A stretch of DNA of 64,000 bases, from positions 1-64,000 of the forward strand of contig CALIAF010000039.1 in the NCBI GenBank assembly GCA_938041335.1. The letters run 5' to 3'. This stretch comes from an uncultured Ulvibacter sp. Lineage in GTDB: Bacteria > Bacteroidota > Bacteroidia > Flavobacteriales > Flavobacteriaceae. The position numbers and the translations under genes are program-made. Below, one piece after another: positions 9,018-17,651 of the stretch. Below the pieces are notes generated by a model. That model made no database searches and was not told where the DNA came from. It saw only the letters and a list, made by a program, of their open reading frames with translations. The first letter of the stretch is position 1. Every line of letters starts with the position of its first letter.

Positions 9018-9455
9018 TTATATATCGTCAAAATCAACGTCCGTAAAACGGCTATCTGCTGCCGGCTCTGTGCTAACTTCGGCTGCTGGTTCTGCTGTTT
9101 CTCCTGATGCTTCAGGTGCAGCGTCTGTATCCGTTGGAGTTTCTGCTTTTGCTTCTCTTACATAATCTTTTTGGTGACGTTCACTAATTACTTCTTCACC
9201 TTTTTCATCAATTACATATTGAATCATCTCACCTACATTTGCTTTAAATTCCATAAAATCTTCTTTATACAAATAGATTTTGTGTTTTTTGTAGTGAAAT
9301 GAACCATCGTCATTTGTAAATTTTTTACTTTCTGTAATTGTTAAATAGTAATCTCCTGCCTTTGTAGATCTTACATCAAAGAAATAAGTACGTCTTCCTG
9401 CACGCATCACTTTGCTATAAATCTCTTCCTGCTCCCCATTATAATTATCGCTCAT
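9018..9455 (-). CDS. DUF3276 (PUR family) nucleic-acid-binding protein
   Basis: The 145-residue protein has a compact N-terminal PUR-type domain (about 10-95): SKVMRAGRRTYFFDVR, then DYYLTITESKK, then IYLYKEDFMEF. This matches the DUF3276 family, small PUR-alpha-like single-strand DNA/RNA binders highly conserved in Bacteroidota. Residues 100-135 are a low-complexity Ala/Glu/Pro/Thr linker, and the acidic tail ends DVDFDDI. There is no signal peptide, so it is cytoplasmic. It is monocistronic with a strong terminator. Its cellular role is unknown; abundance and RNA binding are expectations from the family. Confidence 0.9.
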   Translation of the reverse strand: MSDNYNGEQEEIYSKVMRAGRRTYFFDVRSTKAGDYYLTITESKKFTNDDGSFHYKKHKIYLYKEDFMEFKANVGEMIQYVIDEKGEEVISERHQKDYVREAKAETPTDTDAAPEASGETAEPAAEVSTEPAADSRFTDVDFDDI

Positions 9456-9517
9456 TGTATTTTATTTAATTTTTGATTTTTCAAATCTAAAAAAAAAAGG
9501 AATAAACAAACCCTTTT

Positions 9518-11272
9518 TTAAATTTCTTTTTCAAGAAGTTGTTTAGCATACAACTCTTTATAATAGCCGTCTTTGTTTACAAGCTCATTGTGAGATCCTT
9601 GTTGCAAGATACCACCGTCTTCTAGTACAATAATTTTATCCGCGTTTTTTGCAGATGATACCCGGTGGCTTACTATAATAACCGTCTTGTTTTCTGATAT
9701 CTTTGTAAGATTTGTTAATATTTCTTCTTCGGTTTCTGTATCTACCGCAGAGAGACAATCATCAAATAGCATAATCTCGGGGTCTTTAATAATCGCTCTT
9801 GCTATGGCTACACGTTGTTTTTGACCACCACTTAAGGTAATCCCACGCTCCCCAAGTATCGTGTCGTATCCTTTAGAGAAGCCAATTATGTTATCGTGTA
9901 CTGCCGCTTTTTTTGCTGCCTCGATGACCTCTTCGTCTGTAGCATTCTCTTTACCAAATTTAATATTGTTCCTTATCGTATCGCTAAACAGGAAGGCGTC
10001 TTGCGGCACATAACCTATGTTATTGCGCAGGGCATTTAGGTTTAAGTCTTTAATGGTGGTGTTACCTATTAACAATGTGTTTTCTGGAACATCGTATAAA
10101 CGACCTATAAGCTCTAAAATCGTTGACTTTCCAGATCCTGTATTACCTATAATTGCTATTGTCTCGCCTGGATTTACTGTAAAAGAAATGTTTTTAAGCG
10201 CTGTGATGTTGGTGTCCTCATAAGTAAAGGATAGATTTTTAAAAGCTATTTTTCCAATTATTGGTGTTTCCGAAGTGATTCTATTTACTATCGCTGGTGC
10301 TGTGTTTAAAAATTCGTTGATACGCTTTTGAGAAGCTTCTGCTTGTTGCACCATAGACGTTACCCAACCAACTACTGCTACAGGCCACGTGAGCATATTT
10401 ACATAAATGAGAAACTCTACAATGGTTCCTATTTCTGCAATCTCTCCATTTATGTATCTGGAGCCCCCAATATAAACCACTAGAATATTACTCAATCCAA
10501 TTAACAAGATCATTAATGGAAAAAATAGTGCTTGCACTTTTGCAAGATCTACATTCTTCTCTTTACTTGTTTCTGCTAAGTCTGTAAATTGCTCATTAAT
10601 GGCAGGCTCGATGCCATACGCTTTTATTACAGAGATGCCACTAAAGCTTTCTTGTGTAAAAGTGGTTAGCTTAGATAAATATTGTTGTACTATAGTACTC
10701 TTTTTGTTTATTAAGCGGCTTAGTCTATAGATTGCAATGGAGAGTATTGGTAGTGGCGCTATGGCATATAGAGTAAGCACTGGCGCTTGAGAAAACATAT
10801 AAGAAATAGTCACAATAAATAATGTAAGTGTAGTTGTGCTATACATCAATGCCGGCCCTACGTACATTCTTACTTTAGAAACATCTTCACTAATCCGGTT
10901 CATTAAATCTCCGGTTCTATTTTGTTTGTAAAAACTTAAAGATAGTTTTTGGTAATGCTCGTAGACTTCGTTTTTAAGATCATACTCAATATAACGAGAC
11001 ACAACAATAAAAGTCTGGCGCATCATAAAGGTGAAAAATGCAGAGAGTAGGGTAGCGCCCAGAAGAATAAGTACGCCTTCTAACAAACCAGCTTGCATTA
11101 CTTCTTTGGAAATATTCCCTTTTAAGAAATCATCAATATAATTGACACTATCGCCAATCTTCATAGGGACAACCAGCTTAAACACCGTGGCAACAATAGT
11201 AATAATAAAACCAAGGGCAAGACGTCCTCGGTATTTTTTAAAATATTTATTTACTTGTTTAAGTTCTTTCAT
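9518..11272 (-). CDS. ABC exporter, fused permease and ATPase (MdlB/MsbA-like)
   Basis: A type I ABC half-exporter of 584 residues. Six membrane segments lie in roughly the first 310 residues. The ATPase domain has Walker A IGNTGSGKST (about 375-384), Q-loop YVPQDAFL, signature LSGGQKQR, Walker B IMLFDD, D-loop SAVD and H-loop SHR. The residue after Walker B is Asp rather than the usual catalytic Glu, as in degenerate or MdlA-type sites, so it may pair with another half-transporter. ATG at 11272 (MKELKQ) is preferred over the TTG four codons upstream. Substrate unknown. It sits alone, downstream of a repeat-bearing spacer. Confidence 0.88.
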   Translation of the reverse strand: MKELKQVNKYFKKYRGRLALGFIITIVATVFKLVVPMKIGDSVNYIDDFLKGNISKEVMQAGLLEGVLILLGATLLSAFFTFMMRQTFIVVSRYIEYDLKNEVYEHYQKLSLSFYKQNRTGDLMNRISEDVSKVRMYVGPALMYSTTTLTLFIVTISYMFSQAPVLTLYAIAPLPILSIAIYRLSRLINKKSTIVQQYLSKLTTFTQESFSGISVIKAYGIEPAINEQFTDLAETSKEKNVDLAKVQALFFPLMILLIGLSNILVVYIGGSRYINGEIAEIGTIVEFLIYVNMLTWPVAVVGWVTSMVQQAEASQKRINEFLNTAPAIVNRITSETPIIGKIAFKNLSFTYEDTNITALKNISFTVNPGETIAIIGNTGSGKSTILELIGRLYDVPENTLLIGNTTIKDLNLNALRNNIGYVPQDAFLFSDTIRNNIKFGKENATDEEVIEAAKKAAVHDNIIGFSKGYDTILGERGITLSGGQKQRVAIARAIIKDPEIMLFDDCLSAVDTETEEEILTNLTKISENKTVIIVSHRVSSAKNADKIIVLEDGGILQQGSHNELVNKDGYYKELYAKQLLEKEI

Positions 11273-11284
11273 AGCATACTTCAA

Positions 11285-11595
11285 CTTTCGTTTTTGGCCT
11301 TTAGATTATAGAAGAAAGATAGTGCCGATAAATAGGTACTGAAAGAAGAAAGAGGAAACGCAAATATGGGATATGCTTTTTTCATCTCACGTTGAAGAAC
11401 ACGTAAGTCTATATTCTATGCTCCATATTCTTTCTTCTTTCTTCTTTCAATGAGCGACACAAATGGTCTTGCCTCTTACTTCTAAAAATAATTTATTAAC
11501 AAATTCTCAAATCACCTATATCTGTATTGTGAATTCCTTGATAAAGATGTAATTTTGCGCGTCCATTTTACGGATATCCCAAAACCTAACAATAT
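11285..11595. other. Spacer with inverted repeat and the leucine dehydrogenase promoter
   Basis: The sequence TGAAAGAAGAAAGA (about 11340-11353) is complementary to TCTTTCTTCTTTCA (near 11436-11449), so most of the spacer could fold back. The 13-mer GTCTATATTCTAT at 11407-11419 reappears inverted at 50435-50447, marking a dispersed spacer repeat. The promoter of the next gene follows at 11527-11557. No gene is seen. Confidence 0.55.
11527..11557 (+). promoter_or_regulatory. Promoter of the leucine dehydrogenase gene
   Basis: TTG at 11527-11529 and TAATTTTG at 11550-11557, 20 bases apart, match the Bacteroidota housekeeping promoter (-33 TTG, -7 TAnnTTTG). Transcription would begin near 11562, giving a leader of about 33 nt before the ATG at 11596. 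Confidence 0.7.
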
Positions 11596-12702
11596 ATGAC
11601 AACAGACGTAGTACAAGCAAACGAGCTACATAAAATAGATCCAGTATTTGGTCAATTATCTTTTGACAATCACGAGCAAATTGTTTTTTGCAATGACAAA
11701 GATACTGGTTTAAAAGCAATAATAGGAATACATAACACCGTTTTAGGCCCTGCACTGGGAGGTACTAGAATGTGGAATTATAATAGTGAATGGGACGCCG
11801 TCAATGATGTCTTGAGGCTTTCTAGAGGGATGACTTTTAAGTCTGCTATCACTGGATTAAATCTAGGTGGAGGTAAAGCCGTTATTATAGGAGATGCTAA
11901 AACACAGAAAACGCCTGAGTTGATGTTAAAATTTGGTGCCTTTGTGCACTCGTTAAGTGGTAAGTATATTACTGCCGAAGATGTTGGGATGGCAACAAGT
12001 GATATGGATCTAGTAAGAACAGTTACTCCTTATGTTACCGGAATATCTGAAGAAAAAGGAGGTGCTGGTAATCCTTCTCCAATAACAGCTTACGGTGTGT
12101 ATATGGGGATGAAAGCGGCTGCAAAGTTTAAGTTTGGGTCAGATGTACTAGAAGATAAGGTAGTTTATGTAGAGGGTATTGGTAATGTAGGTGAATCATT
12201 AGTAGAGCACTTGAGCAATGAAGGTGCAAAAGTAGTGATCGCAGATATCAACCAGAGTCGCCTAGAAGAAGTAAGAGATCGATACAGTGTTGAGATTTAT
12301 AGGGGGAGTGATTTACATTCAGAAGAAATGGATATTTATGCGCCTTGCGCCTTAGGAGCAACGGTTAATGACGTTACGATAAACAAACTAAAAGCAAAAG
12401 TGATTGCTGGTGCTGCTAATAATCAACTTGAGAATGAAATAAATCACGGGAAGATGCTTCAGGCAAAAGGAATTGCATATGCGCCAGATTTCTTGATTAA
12501 TGCTGGGGGTATTATAAATGTGTATGCTGAGCTTGAAAACTACGGTAAGCAGGAAATTATTAGAAAAACTGAGAATATTTATAATACAACTTTAGAAATT
12601 TTTAGCAAAGCAGAAGCATCTGGTATCACAACACACAGGGCTGCATTAGAAATTGCTAAAGCACGTATTGAAGCAAGAAAAGCAGAAAATAATAAAATGT
12701 AA
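11596..12702 (+). CDS. ldh: Leucine dehydrogenase (Glu/Leu/Phe/Val dehydrogenase family)
   Basis: This 368-residue NAD-dependent amino-acid dehydrogenase reversibly converts branched-chain amino acids to 2-oxo acids and ammonia. Visible family landmarks: GPALGGTRMW, the catalytic-region GLNLGGGKAVI with its Lys, the conserved AEDVGM, and the nucleotide-binding turn VEGIGNVGESL (GxGxxG). IYAPCALGA and GAANNQL then mark the C-terminal half. Length fits octameric leucine dehydrogenases (about 365). Phenylalanine or valine preference cannot be excluded by eye. It has its own promoter (11527-11557) and a terminator (12728-12760). Confidence 0.92.
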   Translation: MTTDVVQANELHKIDPVFGQLSFDNHEQIVFCNDKDTGLKAIIGIHNTVLGPALGGTRMWNYNSEWDAVNDVLRLSRGMTFKSAITGLNLGGGKAVIIGDAKTQKTPELMLKFGAFVHSLSGKYITAEDVGMATSDMDLVRTVTPYVTGISEEKGGAGNPSPITAYGVYMGMKAAAKFKFGSDVLEDKVVYVEGIGNVGESLVEHLSNEGAKVVIADINQSRLEEVRDRYSVEIYRGSDLHSEEMDIYAPCALGATVNDVTINKLKAKVIAGAANNQLENEINHGKMLQAKGIAYAPDFLINAGGIINVYAELENYGKQEIIRKTENIYNTTLEIFSKAEASGITTHRAALEIAKARIEARKAENNKM

Positions 12703-12727
12703 TTAGTAATAAATAACCTTATATTTG

Positions 12728-12760
12728 CAGCGCAGAAGATATCCTTTTGCGCTGTTTTTA
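12728..12760 (+). terminator. Terminator after leucine dehydrogenase
   Basis: CAGCGCA (12728-12734) pairs with TGCGCTG (12748-12754), followed by TTTTTA. It overlaps a TATATTTG box at 12720-12727 that could be the -7 element for nusB, so the hairpin would then sit at the very start of the nusB transcript. The long loop (13 nt) makes it a moderate terminator. Confidence 0.65.
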
Positions 12761-12818
12761 ATTAGCTACACATTTGGAAATAAAAATATTTCCGAAGCAA
12801 AAAAAAGTTCTTTTAAAT

Positions 12819-13763
12819 ATGCTTACCAGAAGACATATACGTATTAAAGTGGTTCAGTCTATCTACGCCTTTGACCAGACAGAAAATCGTGATTTAGACA
12901 AGCAAGAAAAGTTTTTGCATTATAGTATAGACCAAATGCACGATCTGTATATCTTATTATTACAGGTGCTTGTTGAAATGCAAAAACACGAAGAAACGTA
13001 CGTTAAAAGATCGCAACAAAAACATCTTGCAACAGACAGCGAAAAAAATCCGAGTAGAAATTTTATTGATAATAAATTAATTGACCTTATAGCGCACCAT
13101 CAAGGGCTACAAGAAACCATACACAATAGAAAATTAGGGTATTGGTCACTGGATGATGAGTACATTACTATTTTATTAAAGGAATTAAGACAGCGTGATT
13201 TTTATACCAATTATCTCAAGTTAAACAAGCCAAATTTTGTTGAGGATAGAGAGTTTGCTTTAAAAGTCTACAAAGATATTATAGCGCCTAATGATAAGCT
13301 ATATGAGTATCTAGAAGACAAAAGACTTACGTGGGTTGATGACTTTGCTATTGTAAACACGGCACTTGTTAAAGTAATGGGCAAGCTCAAAGAGGCTAAT
13401 GTAGCGTCTACCTTGATACCAGATTTATATAAAAATGAAGATGATCGCGAGTATGCGACTAACTTATTTAGAAAAGTGGTGCTTAATGACGAGAAGTTAG
13501 CAAAAATGATTGAAGGAAAAACGCCTAACTGGGACCAAGATCGTATTGCAGACTTAGATATGATTATCATTAAAATGGGTATTGCAGAGTTTCTGTATTT
13601 TCCATCTATCCCAACTAGAGTAAGTATTAATGAATTTCTGGAGATAGCTAAAGAGTATTCTACCCCGAAGAGTAGTATATTTATTAATGGAATACTTGAC
13701 AAACTTGTAAAGGAGTTGACCGCATCAAAAGAACTTAATAAAATAGGACGAGGACTTCTTTAA
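12819..13763 (+). CDS. nusB: Transcription antitermination protein NusB
   Basis: The product (314 residues from this ATG) has the start MLTRRHIRIKVVQSIYAF typical of Bacteroidota NusB, whose family is about twice the length of the E. coli protein. The C-terminal NusB fold is clear in WDQDRIADLDMIIIKMGIAE, PTRVSINEFLEIAKEYS and SSIFINGILDKL. It acts with NusE/S10 on boxA RNA during rRNA transcription. A frame continues upstream to a TTG at 12774, but those 15 codons encode the DNA motif TTTCCGAAG and a poly-Lys run rather than conserved protein, so the ATG at 12819 is preferred. Confidence 0.93.
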   Translation: MLTRRHIRIKVVQSIYAFDQTENRDLDKQEKFLHYSIDQMHDLYILLLQVLVEMQKHEETYVKRSQQKHLATDSEKNPSRNFIDNKLIDLIAHHQGLQETIHNRKLGYWSLDDEYITILLKELRQRDFYTNYLKLNKPNFVEDREFALKVYKDIIAPNDKLYEYLEDKRLTWVDDFAIVNTALVKVMGKLKEANVASTLIPDLYKNEDDREYATNLFRKVVLNDEKLAKMIEGKTPNWDQDRIADLDMIIIKMGIAEFLYFPSIPTRVSINEFLEIAKEYSTPKSSIFINGILDKLVKELTASKELNKIGRGLL

Positions 13764-13935
13764 TAATGAAGTAGTTTAAGCTTTTTCTTCTACCGTAGGA
13801 TGCTGCGAAACTCAAAAAAGCCTTGCATTCGTTAAAAAATATTTAATTTTTGCTAAAAAACAAAAAGTTCAAACTACTTCAGGGAAATAATTAGTACTTT
13901 TACGCCGCTTAAAAAAAATATAATCTTTTATAATT

Positions 13936-14415
13936 ATGAAAAAATCAATTTTATTAGTAGCAATACTATCAGTAATCGCATTCTCATTTACATCTTGTAA
14001 AGACAATGCAGCAGACAAAGTAAACCAAGAAAATGTAGCAGACGCTGCAGATCGTGACGCAACGGCTGGTAACTTCCCAAAAATGGAATTTACTAATACG
14101 GTTCATGATTTTGGAAACATCGTGCAAGGAACTCCAGTAGAGCACAAATTTACATTCAAGAATACAGGTAATGCACCTCTTGTAATAGTAGATGCGAAGT
14201 CTAGCTGTGGTTGTACTGTGCCAGAATTTACTAAAGAGCCAGTAGCACCGGGTGCTACAGGAGAACTTTTAGTAAAGTTTAATGGTAGCGGAAAAAACCA
14301 AGTAAGTAAAGCGGTTACAATTACTGCTAACACTGCTGCTGGTAAAGAAATGCTAACAATTAAAGCATTCGTTGAAGCTAAAGATGCACCTGCAGGAAGC
14401 AGCGTAATTCAATAA
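13936..14415 (+). CDS. DUF1573 domain lipoprotein
   Basis: A 159-residue lipoprotein: signal peptide ending FTSC (Cys21), a spacer of acidic and Ala-rich residues, then a single DUF1573 domain (about 48-150). Landmarks are FGNIVQGTPVEHKFTFKNTG, the Cys pair in SSCGCTVPEF, and PVAPGATGELLVKFN. These Ig-like domains are abundant in Bacteroidota exported proteins; their function is unproven. It lies 23 bases before yajC and may be co-transcribed with it, as in many relatives. The upstream spacer contains TACTTTTA near 13898, a plausible -7 element. Confidence 0.88.
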   Translation: MKKSILLVAILSVIAFSFTSCKDNAADKVNQENVADAADRDATAGNFPKMEFTNTVHDFGNIVQGTPVEHKFTFKNTGNAPLVIVDAKSSCGCTVPEFTKEPVAPGATGELLVKFNGSGKNQVSKAVTITANTAAGKEMLTIKAFVEAKDAPAGSSVIQ

Positions 14416-14438
14416 GCTATAAACAGAACATATAGATA

Positions 14439-14741
14439 ATGGGAGATTTCGGGAGTATTTTACCAATGATTCTTTTATTTGCAGTGATGTATCTTTTCTT
14501 GATACGTCCGCAAATGAAAAAGCAAAAGAAAGAAAAAACCTTTGCTAAAGAATTGAAGAAAGGAGATAAAGTAGTCACTAAGAGTGGTTTACACGGTAAG
14601 GTGCTAGATCTTAATGCAGACGGTACTTGTATTATAGAATCTGGAGCGGGAAAATTGAAGTTTGAGACTTCTGCTATATCCATGGATATGAGCGCGAAGA
14701 TGAATGAACCAAAAACTCCGCTAATTACTAAAGAGAAATAA
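14439..14741 (+). CDS. yajC: Preprotein translocase subunit YajC
   Basis: 100 residues: one N-terminal membrane helix (about 5-22, ILPMILLFAVMYLFLI) followed by RPQMKKQKK and the conserved small domain GDKVVTKSGLHGKV, the YajC signature. It is an accessory inner-membrane partner of SecDF. It follows the DUF1573 gene by 23 bases and ends at a strong terminator. Confidence 0.93.
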   Translation: MGDFGSILPMILLFAVMYLFLIRPQMKKQKKEKTFAKELKKGDKVVTKSGLHGKVLDLNADGTCIIESGAGKLKFETSAISMDMSAKMNEPKTPLITKEK

Positions 14742-14757
14742 TCTCATTTATTGCATT

Positions 14758-14799
14758 TAAAAAAAGCCGCTTCTTTTATAGAAGCGGCTTTTTTTTTGA
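14758..14799. terminator. Rho-independent terminator between yajC and the DciA-like gene
   Basis: The core arms AAAGCCGCTTCT and AGAAGCGGCTTT surround a TTTAT loop, flanked by A7 and T9 runs. It serves yajC on the plus strand and, being symmetrical, the minus-strand gene ending at 14829. Confidence 0.95.
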
Positions 14800-14828
14800 A
14801 AAGTGATAGGTGAAAAGTGAAACGGTTT

Positions 14829-15125
14829 TTATCGCAACACCAACTTTCTAACCACCTCTTTTTGCATTTTTCTATTGAGTAGATCAATAATTTTTAGACT
14901 ACCATAACTTAACTCTTCACGCAATACAGAGGAGCTTAATGAAACATACAAGGTGTCACGATCTAGCACCACGGCTGTCGTGTATTTTACAATAGGCGTA
15001 CCCATAACAGATTCCCAGGCTTGGGCAACAGAAACTTGATCTAAGCCTTTGTCCAGTCTATTAGAGGCAATAAACTCCTGTAAGACACTCTTAATGTCAC
15101 GCTCTCCGTTCTGTCTTTTTGCCAT
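14829..15125 (-). CDS. DUF721 (DciA-like) protein
   Basis: This 98-residue basic protein starts MAKRQNGERDIKSV. The DUF721 / DciA-type core is LDQVSVAQAWESVMG, then TLYVSLSSSVLREEL, then IDLLNRKM. DciA proteins help load the replicative helicase in bacteria lacking DnaC; whether this short Bacteroidota member does so is inferred. An ATG two codons upstream (15131) is possible, but starting at 15125 places the ATG-GCA exactly 7 nt from the palindrome at 15133-15148, the spacing seen at three other genes. It is next to recF, a replication/repair neighbour. Confidence 0.85.
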   Translation of the reverse strand: MAKRQNGERDIKSVLQEFIASNRLDKGLDQVSVAQAWESVMGTPIVKYTTAVVLDRDTLYVSLSSSVLREELSYGSLKIIDLLNRKMQKEVVRKLVLR

Positions 15126-15132
15126 ATTCATT

Positions 15133-15198
15133 GCCCACGCAGGTGGGTCGCTTTATTGTCCACTCTGGTGGATATTTTTTTTGACCACACTGGTGGGT
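15133..15198 (-). repeat. Three-unit palindrome array before a start codon
   Basis: Three 16-bp imperfect palindromes start at 15133, 15158 and 15183, exactly 25 bp apart (9-bp spacers). On the minus strand they read ACCCACCAGTGTGGTC, ATCCACCAGAGTGGAC and ACCCACCTGCGTGGGC, the last lying 7 nt before the ATG at 15125. Similar units precede ribH, the second rhomboid gene and parB. Confidence 0.9.
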
Positions 15199-15201
15199 AT
15201 A

Positions 15202-15624
15202 TTACTTCGTTTTTAGTGAAAACGGAACAAACGTTTTATAGGTAAATATTTTACCGTCACTGTTCTTTACTGTCATTTTGTTCTTTGATAAAGATAAGAC
15301 TTCTTCCGTCCACTCGTCATATGGAGTCGTGTAATTTATTAGAAACGAAGTATTGTGATCTATTGTAAATTTCTCTGTGGCGCCACTGTCTATAAAAGTA
15401 CCATTTACTTGAGGTTTTAATTTAGTTCTAGTACCATTGATGCCATCAACTTTTAAATAGTCGACCACCATATTCACTGGATACTCTTTTTCTGAGCCGT
15501 CGGTAAGGGTGACACTTTCAATTTCCCAGTAGCCGTTTAAGTTTTCTGGCTGCATAGGCGAGGAGCAACTAGTGAGTATAGCTGTCGCGAAAATAACAAG
15601 GGTGCAAATGGGGTGAAGTTTCAT
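15202..15624 (-). CDS. Lipocalin-like lipoprotein
   Basis: 140 residues with a signal peptide ending LTSC (Cys20). The mature part begins NLNGYWEIESVTLTDGSE, the first strand of small lipocalin-like domains, and continues through paired strands to KNSDGKIFTYKTF. The ligand is unknown. Its start lies 2 bases after the recF stop, so it is very likely the second gene of a recF transcript. The array of palindromes follows immediately downstream, before the DUF721 gene. Confidence 0.75.
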   Translation of the reverse strand: MKLHPICTLVIFATAILTSCSSPMQPENLNGYWEIESVTLTDGSEKEYPVNMVVDYLKVDGINGTRTKLKPQVNGTFIDSGATEKFTIDHNTSFLINYTTPYDEWTEEVLSLSKNKMTVKNSDGKIFTYKTFVPFSLKTK

Positions 15625-15626
15625 AA

Positions 15627-16706
15627 TTATAATTTAAAAAATTTATAACTCTGACTTACTTTTTTAACCACGGCCTCTGTTCTATCTGCATGAGTATCAC
15701 TTATAAAAAGCTGTCCAAAGTTTTCATCGTCTACTAAGGTAATAATATGTGCCACACGCTCTTCGTCAAGCTTATCAAAGATATCGTCTAACAAAAGTAT
15801 TGGGTTCACTTTATGCACGTTTTTTATGAATTCAAATTGCGCCAATTTTAAGGCAATTAAAAATGATTTCTGTTGGCCTTGACTCCCAAACTTCTTGATG
15901 GGATGCTCATCTATGGTAAAAACCAAATCGTCTTTGTGTATCCCAACAGAAGTATATTGCGATATTTTATCTTTAGTCACGCTCTGCTGCAGTAGTGCTT
16001 CCATTCTGCCTTCTGCCAGTTGACTTTTATACTTGAGTCCTACGGTTTCGTTTCCGCTAGAAATCGCACTATATTTTTCTAAAAAGATAGGAGTGAACTC
16101 CTTTAAAAAATTGGTTCTGTTTTTGTGAATGCGTTCGCCTACTTCGCTAAGTTGTGCGTCATAGACGGCAAGCGTGTCGTTATTCCAGGTTTGATTTACG
16201 GCAAAGTATTTTAATAAGGAATTCCGTTGTACTAGAATTTTGCCGTAGGCGAGAATGTCTTGTAAATACTTGGGATCTCCTTGCGAGATTACGCCATCTA
16301 TGAATTTACGGCGCGTGTCGCTACCTTCTATTATTAAATCTCTATCTGCCGGTGAGATAATCACTAAAGGCAAGAAACCAATATGGTCACTAAAACGATC
16401 GTAGGCTTTTCCATTTCGTTTTATGATTTTTTTATGCCCTCTTTTTGCACTCACGATTATCTTTTCGGGACGCTCTGTTTTTACATATTGACCCTCTACT
16501 ACAAAGAACTCTTCACCGTGTTTAATATTCTGAGAAGTGATTGGGTTAAAATAACTTTTTCCAAAACTTAAATGATAGATTGCATCCAGCGCATTGGTCT
16601 TTCCTACACCATTATGACCCGTAAAACAATTGATGTTAGGGTCAAACTCAAAAGTTTGAGCTTCAAAATTTTTATAATTCAAAAGAGAGAGGCTTTTTAA
16701 TATCAT
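15627..16706 (-). CDS. recF: DNA replication and repair protein RecF
   Basis: A 359-residue SMC-like ATPase. Walker A is GHNGVGKTN (29-37). [18 protein letters not shown] is the characteristic RecF block, the signature is GSQGQQKS, and Walker [16 protein letters not shown] sits near the C-terminus. RecF helps load RecA at gaps with RecO and RecR. Length and motifs are complete. The divergent TPR gene starts 151 bases away; the spacer between them carries TTTCCGAAG at 16751-16759. Confidence 0.95.
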   Translation of the reverse strand: MILKSLSLLNYKNFEAQTFEFDPNINCFTGHNGVGKTNALDAIYHLSFGKSYFNPITSQNIKHGEEFFVVEGQYVKTERPEKIIVSAKRGHKKIIKRNGKAYDRFSDHIGFLPLVIISPADRDLIIEGSDTRRKFIDGVISQGDPKYLQDILAYGKILVQRNSLLKYFAVNQTWNNDTLAVYDAQLSEVGERIHKNRTNFLKEFTPIFLEKYSAISSGNETVGLKYKSQLAEGRMEALLQQSVTKDKISQYTSVGIHKDDLVFTIDEHPIKKFGSQGQQKSFLIALKLAQFEFIKNVHKVNPILLLDDIFDKLDEERVAHIITLVDDENFGQLFISDTHADRTEAVVKKVSQSYKFFKL

Positions 16707-16828
16707 AGTAATCAGTAGGTTGCATCGATGTGATGGGTCAATGATTCACATTTCCGAAGCAAAAAAAATGGACTGTAAAAATATCTAAAATAAGGAATAA
16801 TTTATCTTTTAAATTGATATAAAAATTT

Positions 16829-16836
16829 TATTTTTG
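16829..16836 (+). promoter_or_regulatory. Candidate -7 promoter element of the TPR-ribH unit
   Basis: TATTTTTG fits the Bacteroidota -7 consensus TAnnTTTG and lies 20 bases before the ATG. About 20 bases upstream is only TCTTTT, so the -33 element is weak. Confidence 0.45.
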
Positions 16837-16856
16837 CCCCACAATAAACCAATACT

Positions 16857-17621
16857 ATGGCTACATATAAAAAACGAGGATATAAACCAAAGACTAAGGT
16901 TGAGAAGAAAGAGGCAATCGAGGATGAAAGCACAACTGCAGAGGTATTTAACACACTAGACGAAGGTGCTAACAGAACCGAGGCGTGGGTTGAGAAGAAC
17001 CAGAAAGTAATACTAGGTATTGTTGGGGTTATTGCAATCTGTGTACTAGGTTATTTAGCATTTGACCAATTTATCCAGAAGCCAAAAGAGATGGAAGCTT
17101 CTAATGAGATTTATCAAGCGCAAAAATATTATGAGCAAGCTTTAACGGCAGATGCTTCAGATTCATTGTACCTGCGTTCCCTAAATGGAGGGCAAGGTAA
17201 ATTAGGAATGCTTGATATCATTGATGAATATGGTGGTACTAAAGCAGGAAATATGGCAAAGTATTATGCTGGAGTTTCTTACCTAAATATGAATGACTAC
17301 TCAAATGGGATTAAATACCTTGATGATTTTAATGGTGAGGAAACTATTTTAGGGCCCGTAGCTAAAGGTGCATTAGGAGATGCTTTTGTACAATTGAATC
17401 AAAAAGAAGATGCACTTAAATATTATGAGCAGGCAGCTACATTGTCAGTAGATGATTTCTCTGCGCCAAAATATTTACTTAAAGCTGGTGTAACCGCAAT
17501 AGATTTAGGAAATGCAAGTGTTGCCGTTAAGCATCTAAAAACGATAACAGAAAAGTACCCTAATTCTGCAGAGGCCGCTAAAGCTATCGCATATCTGGGT
17601 ATGGCAGAAGCGATGAACTAA
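16857..17621 (+). CDS. Membrane-anchored tetratricopeptide protein (YfgM-like)
   Basis: 254 residues: a Lys/Glu-rich cytoplasmic start, one membrane helix (about 54-73, VILGIVGVIAICVLGYLAF), then helical TPR-like repeats such as AKYYAGVSYLNMNDYSNGIKYL and DAFVQLNQKEDALKYYEQA. The topology recalls YfgM/PpiD-type periplasmic TPR anchors, but the role here is unknown. It precedes ribH by 30 bases, a pairing I recall from other Flavobacteriia, and is probably co-transcribed with it. Confidence 0.8.
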   Translation: MATYKKRGYKPKTKVEKKEAIEDESTTAEVFNTLDEGANRTEAWVEKNQKVILGIVGVIAICVLGYLAFDQFIQKPKEMEASNEIYQAQKYYEQALTADASDSLYLRSLNGGQGKLGMLDIIDEYGGTKAGNMAKYYAGVSYLNMNDYSNGIKYLDDFNGEETILGPVAKGALGDAFVQLNQKEDALKYYEQAATLSVDDFSAPKYLLKAGVTAIDLGNASVAVKHLKTITEKYPNSAEAAKAIAYLGMAEAMN

Positions 17622-17628
17622 AAAGGTT

Positions 17629-17644
17629 ACCCACCTTCGTGGGC
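17629..17644 (+). repeat. Start-proximal palindrome before ribH
   Basis: ACCCACCTTCGTGGGC forms a hairpin with a 6-bp GC-rich stem and ends 7 nt before the ATG of ribH (TCTAAAG between). It starts 7 bases after the TPR stop codon, so it occupies most of the intercistronic gap. Confidence 0.85.
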
Positions 17645-17651
17645 TCTAAAG

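Noticed and set aside
12774-12818. TTG-started 15-codon extension of NusB
   Set aside because: The extension is coded by the TTTCCGAAG motif and an A-run and has no family support; the ATG at 12819 gives the typical NusB start.
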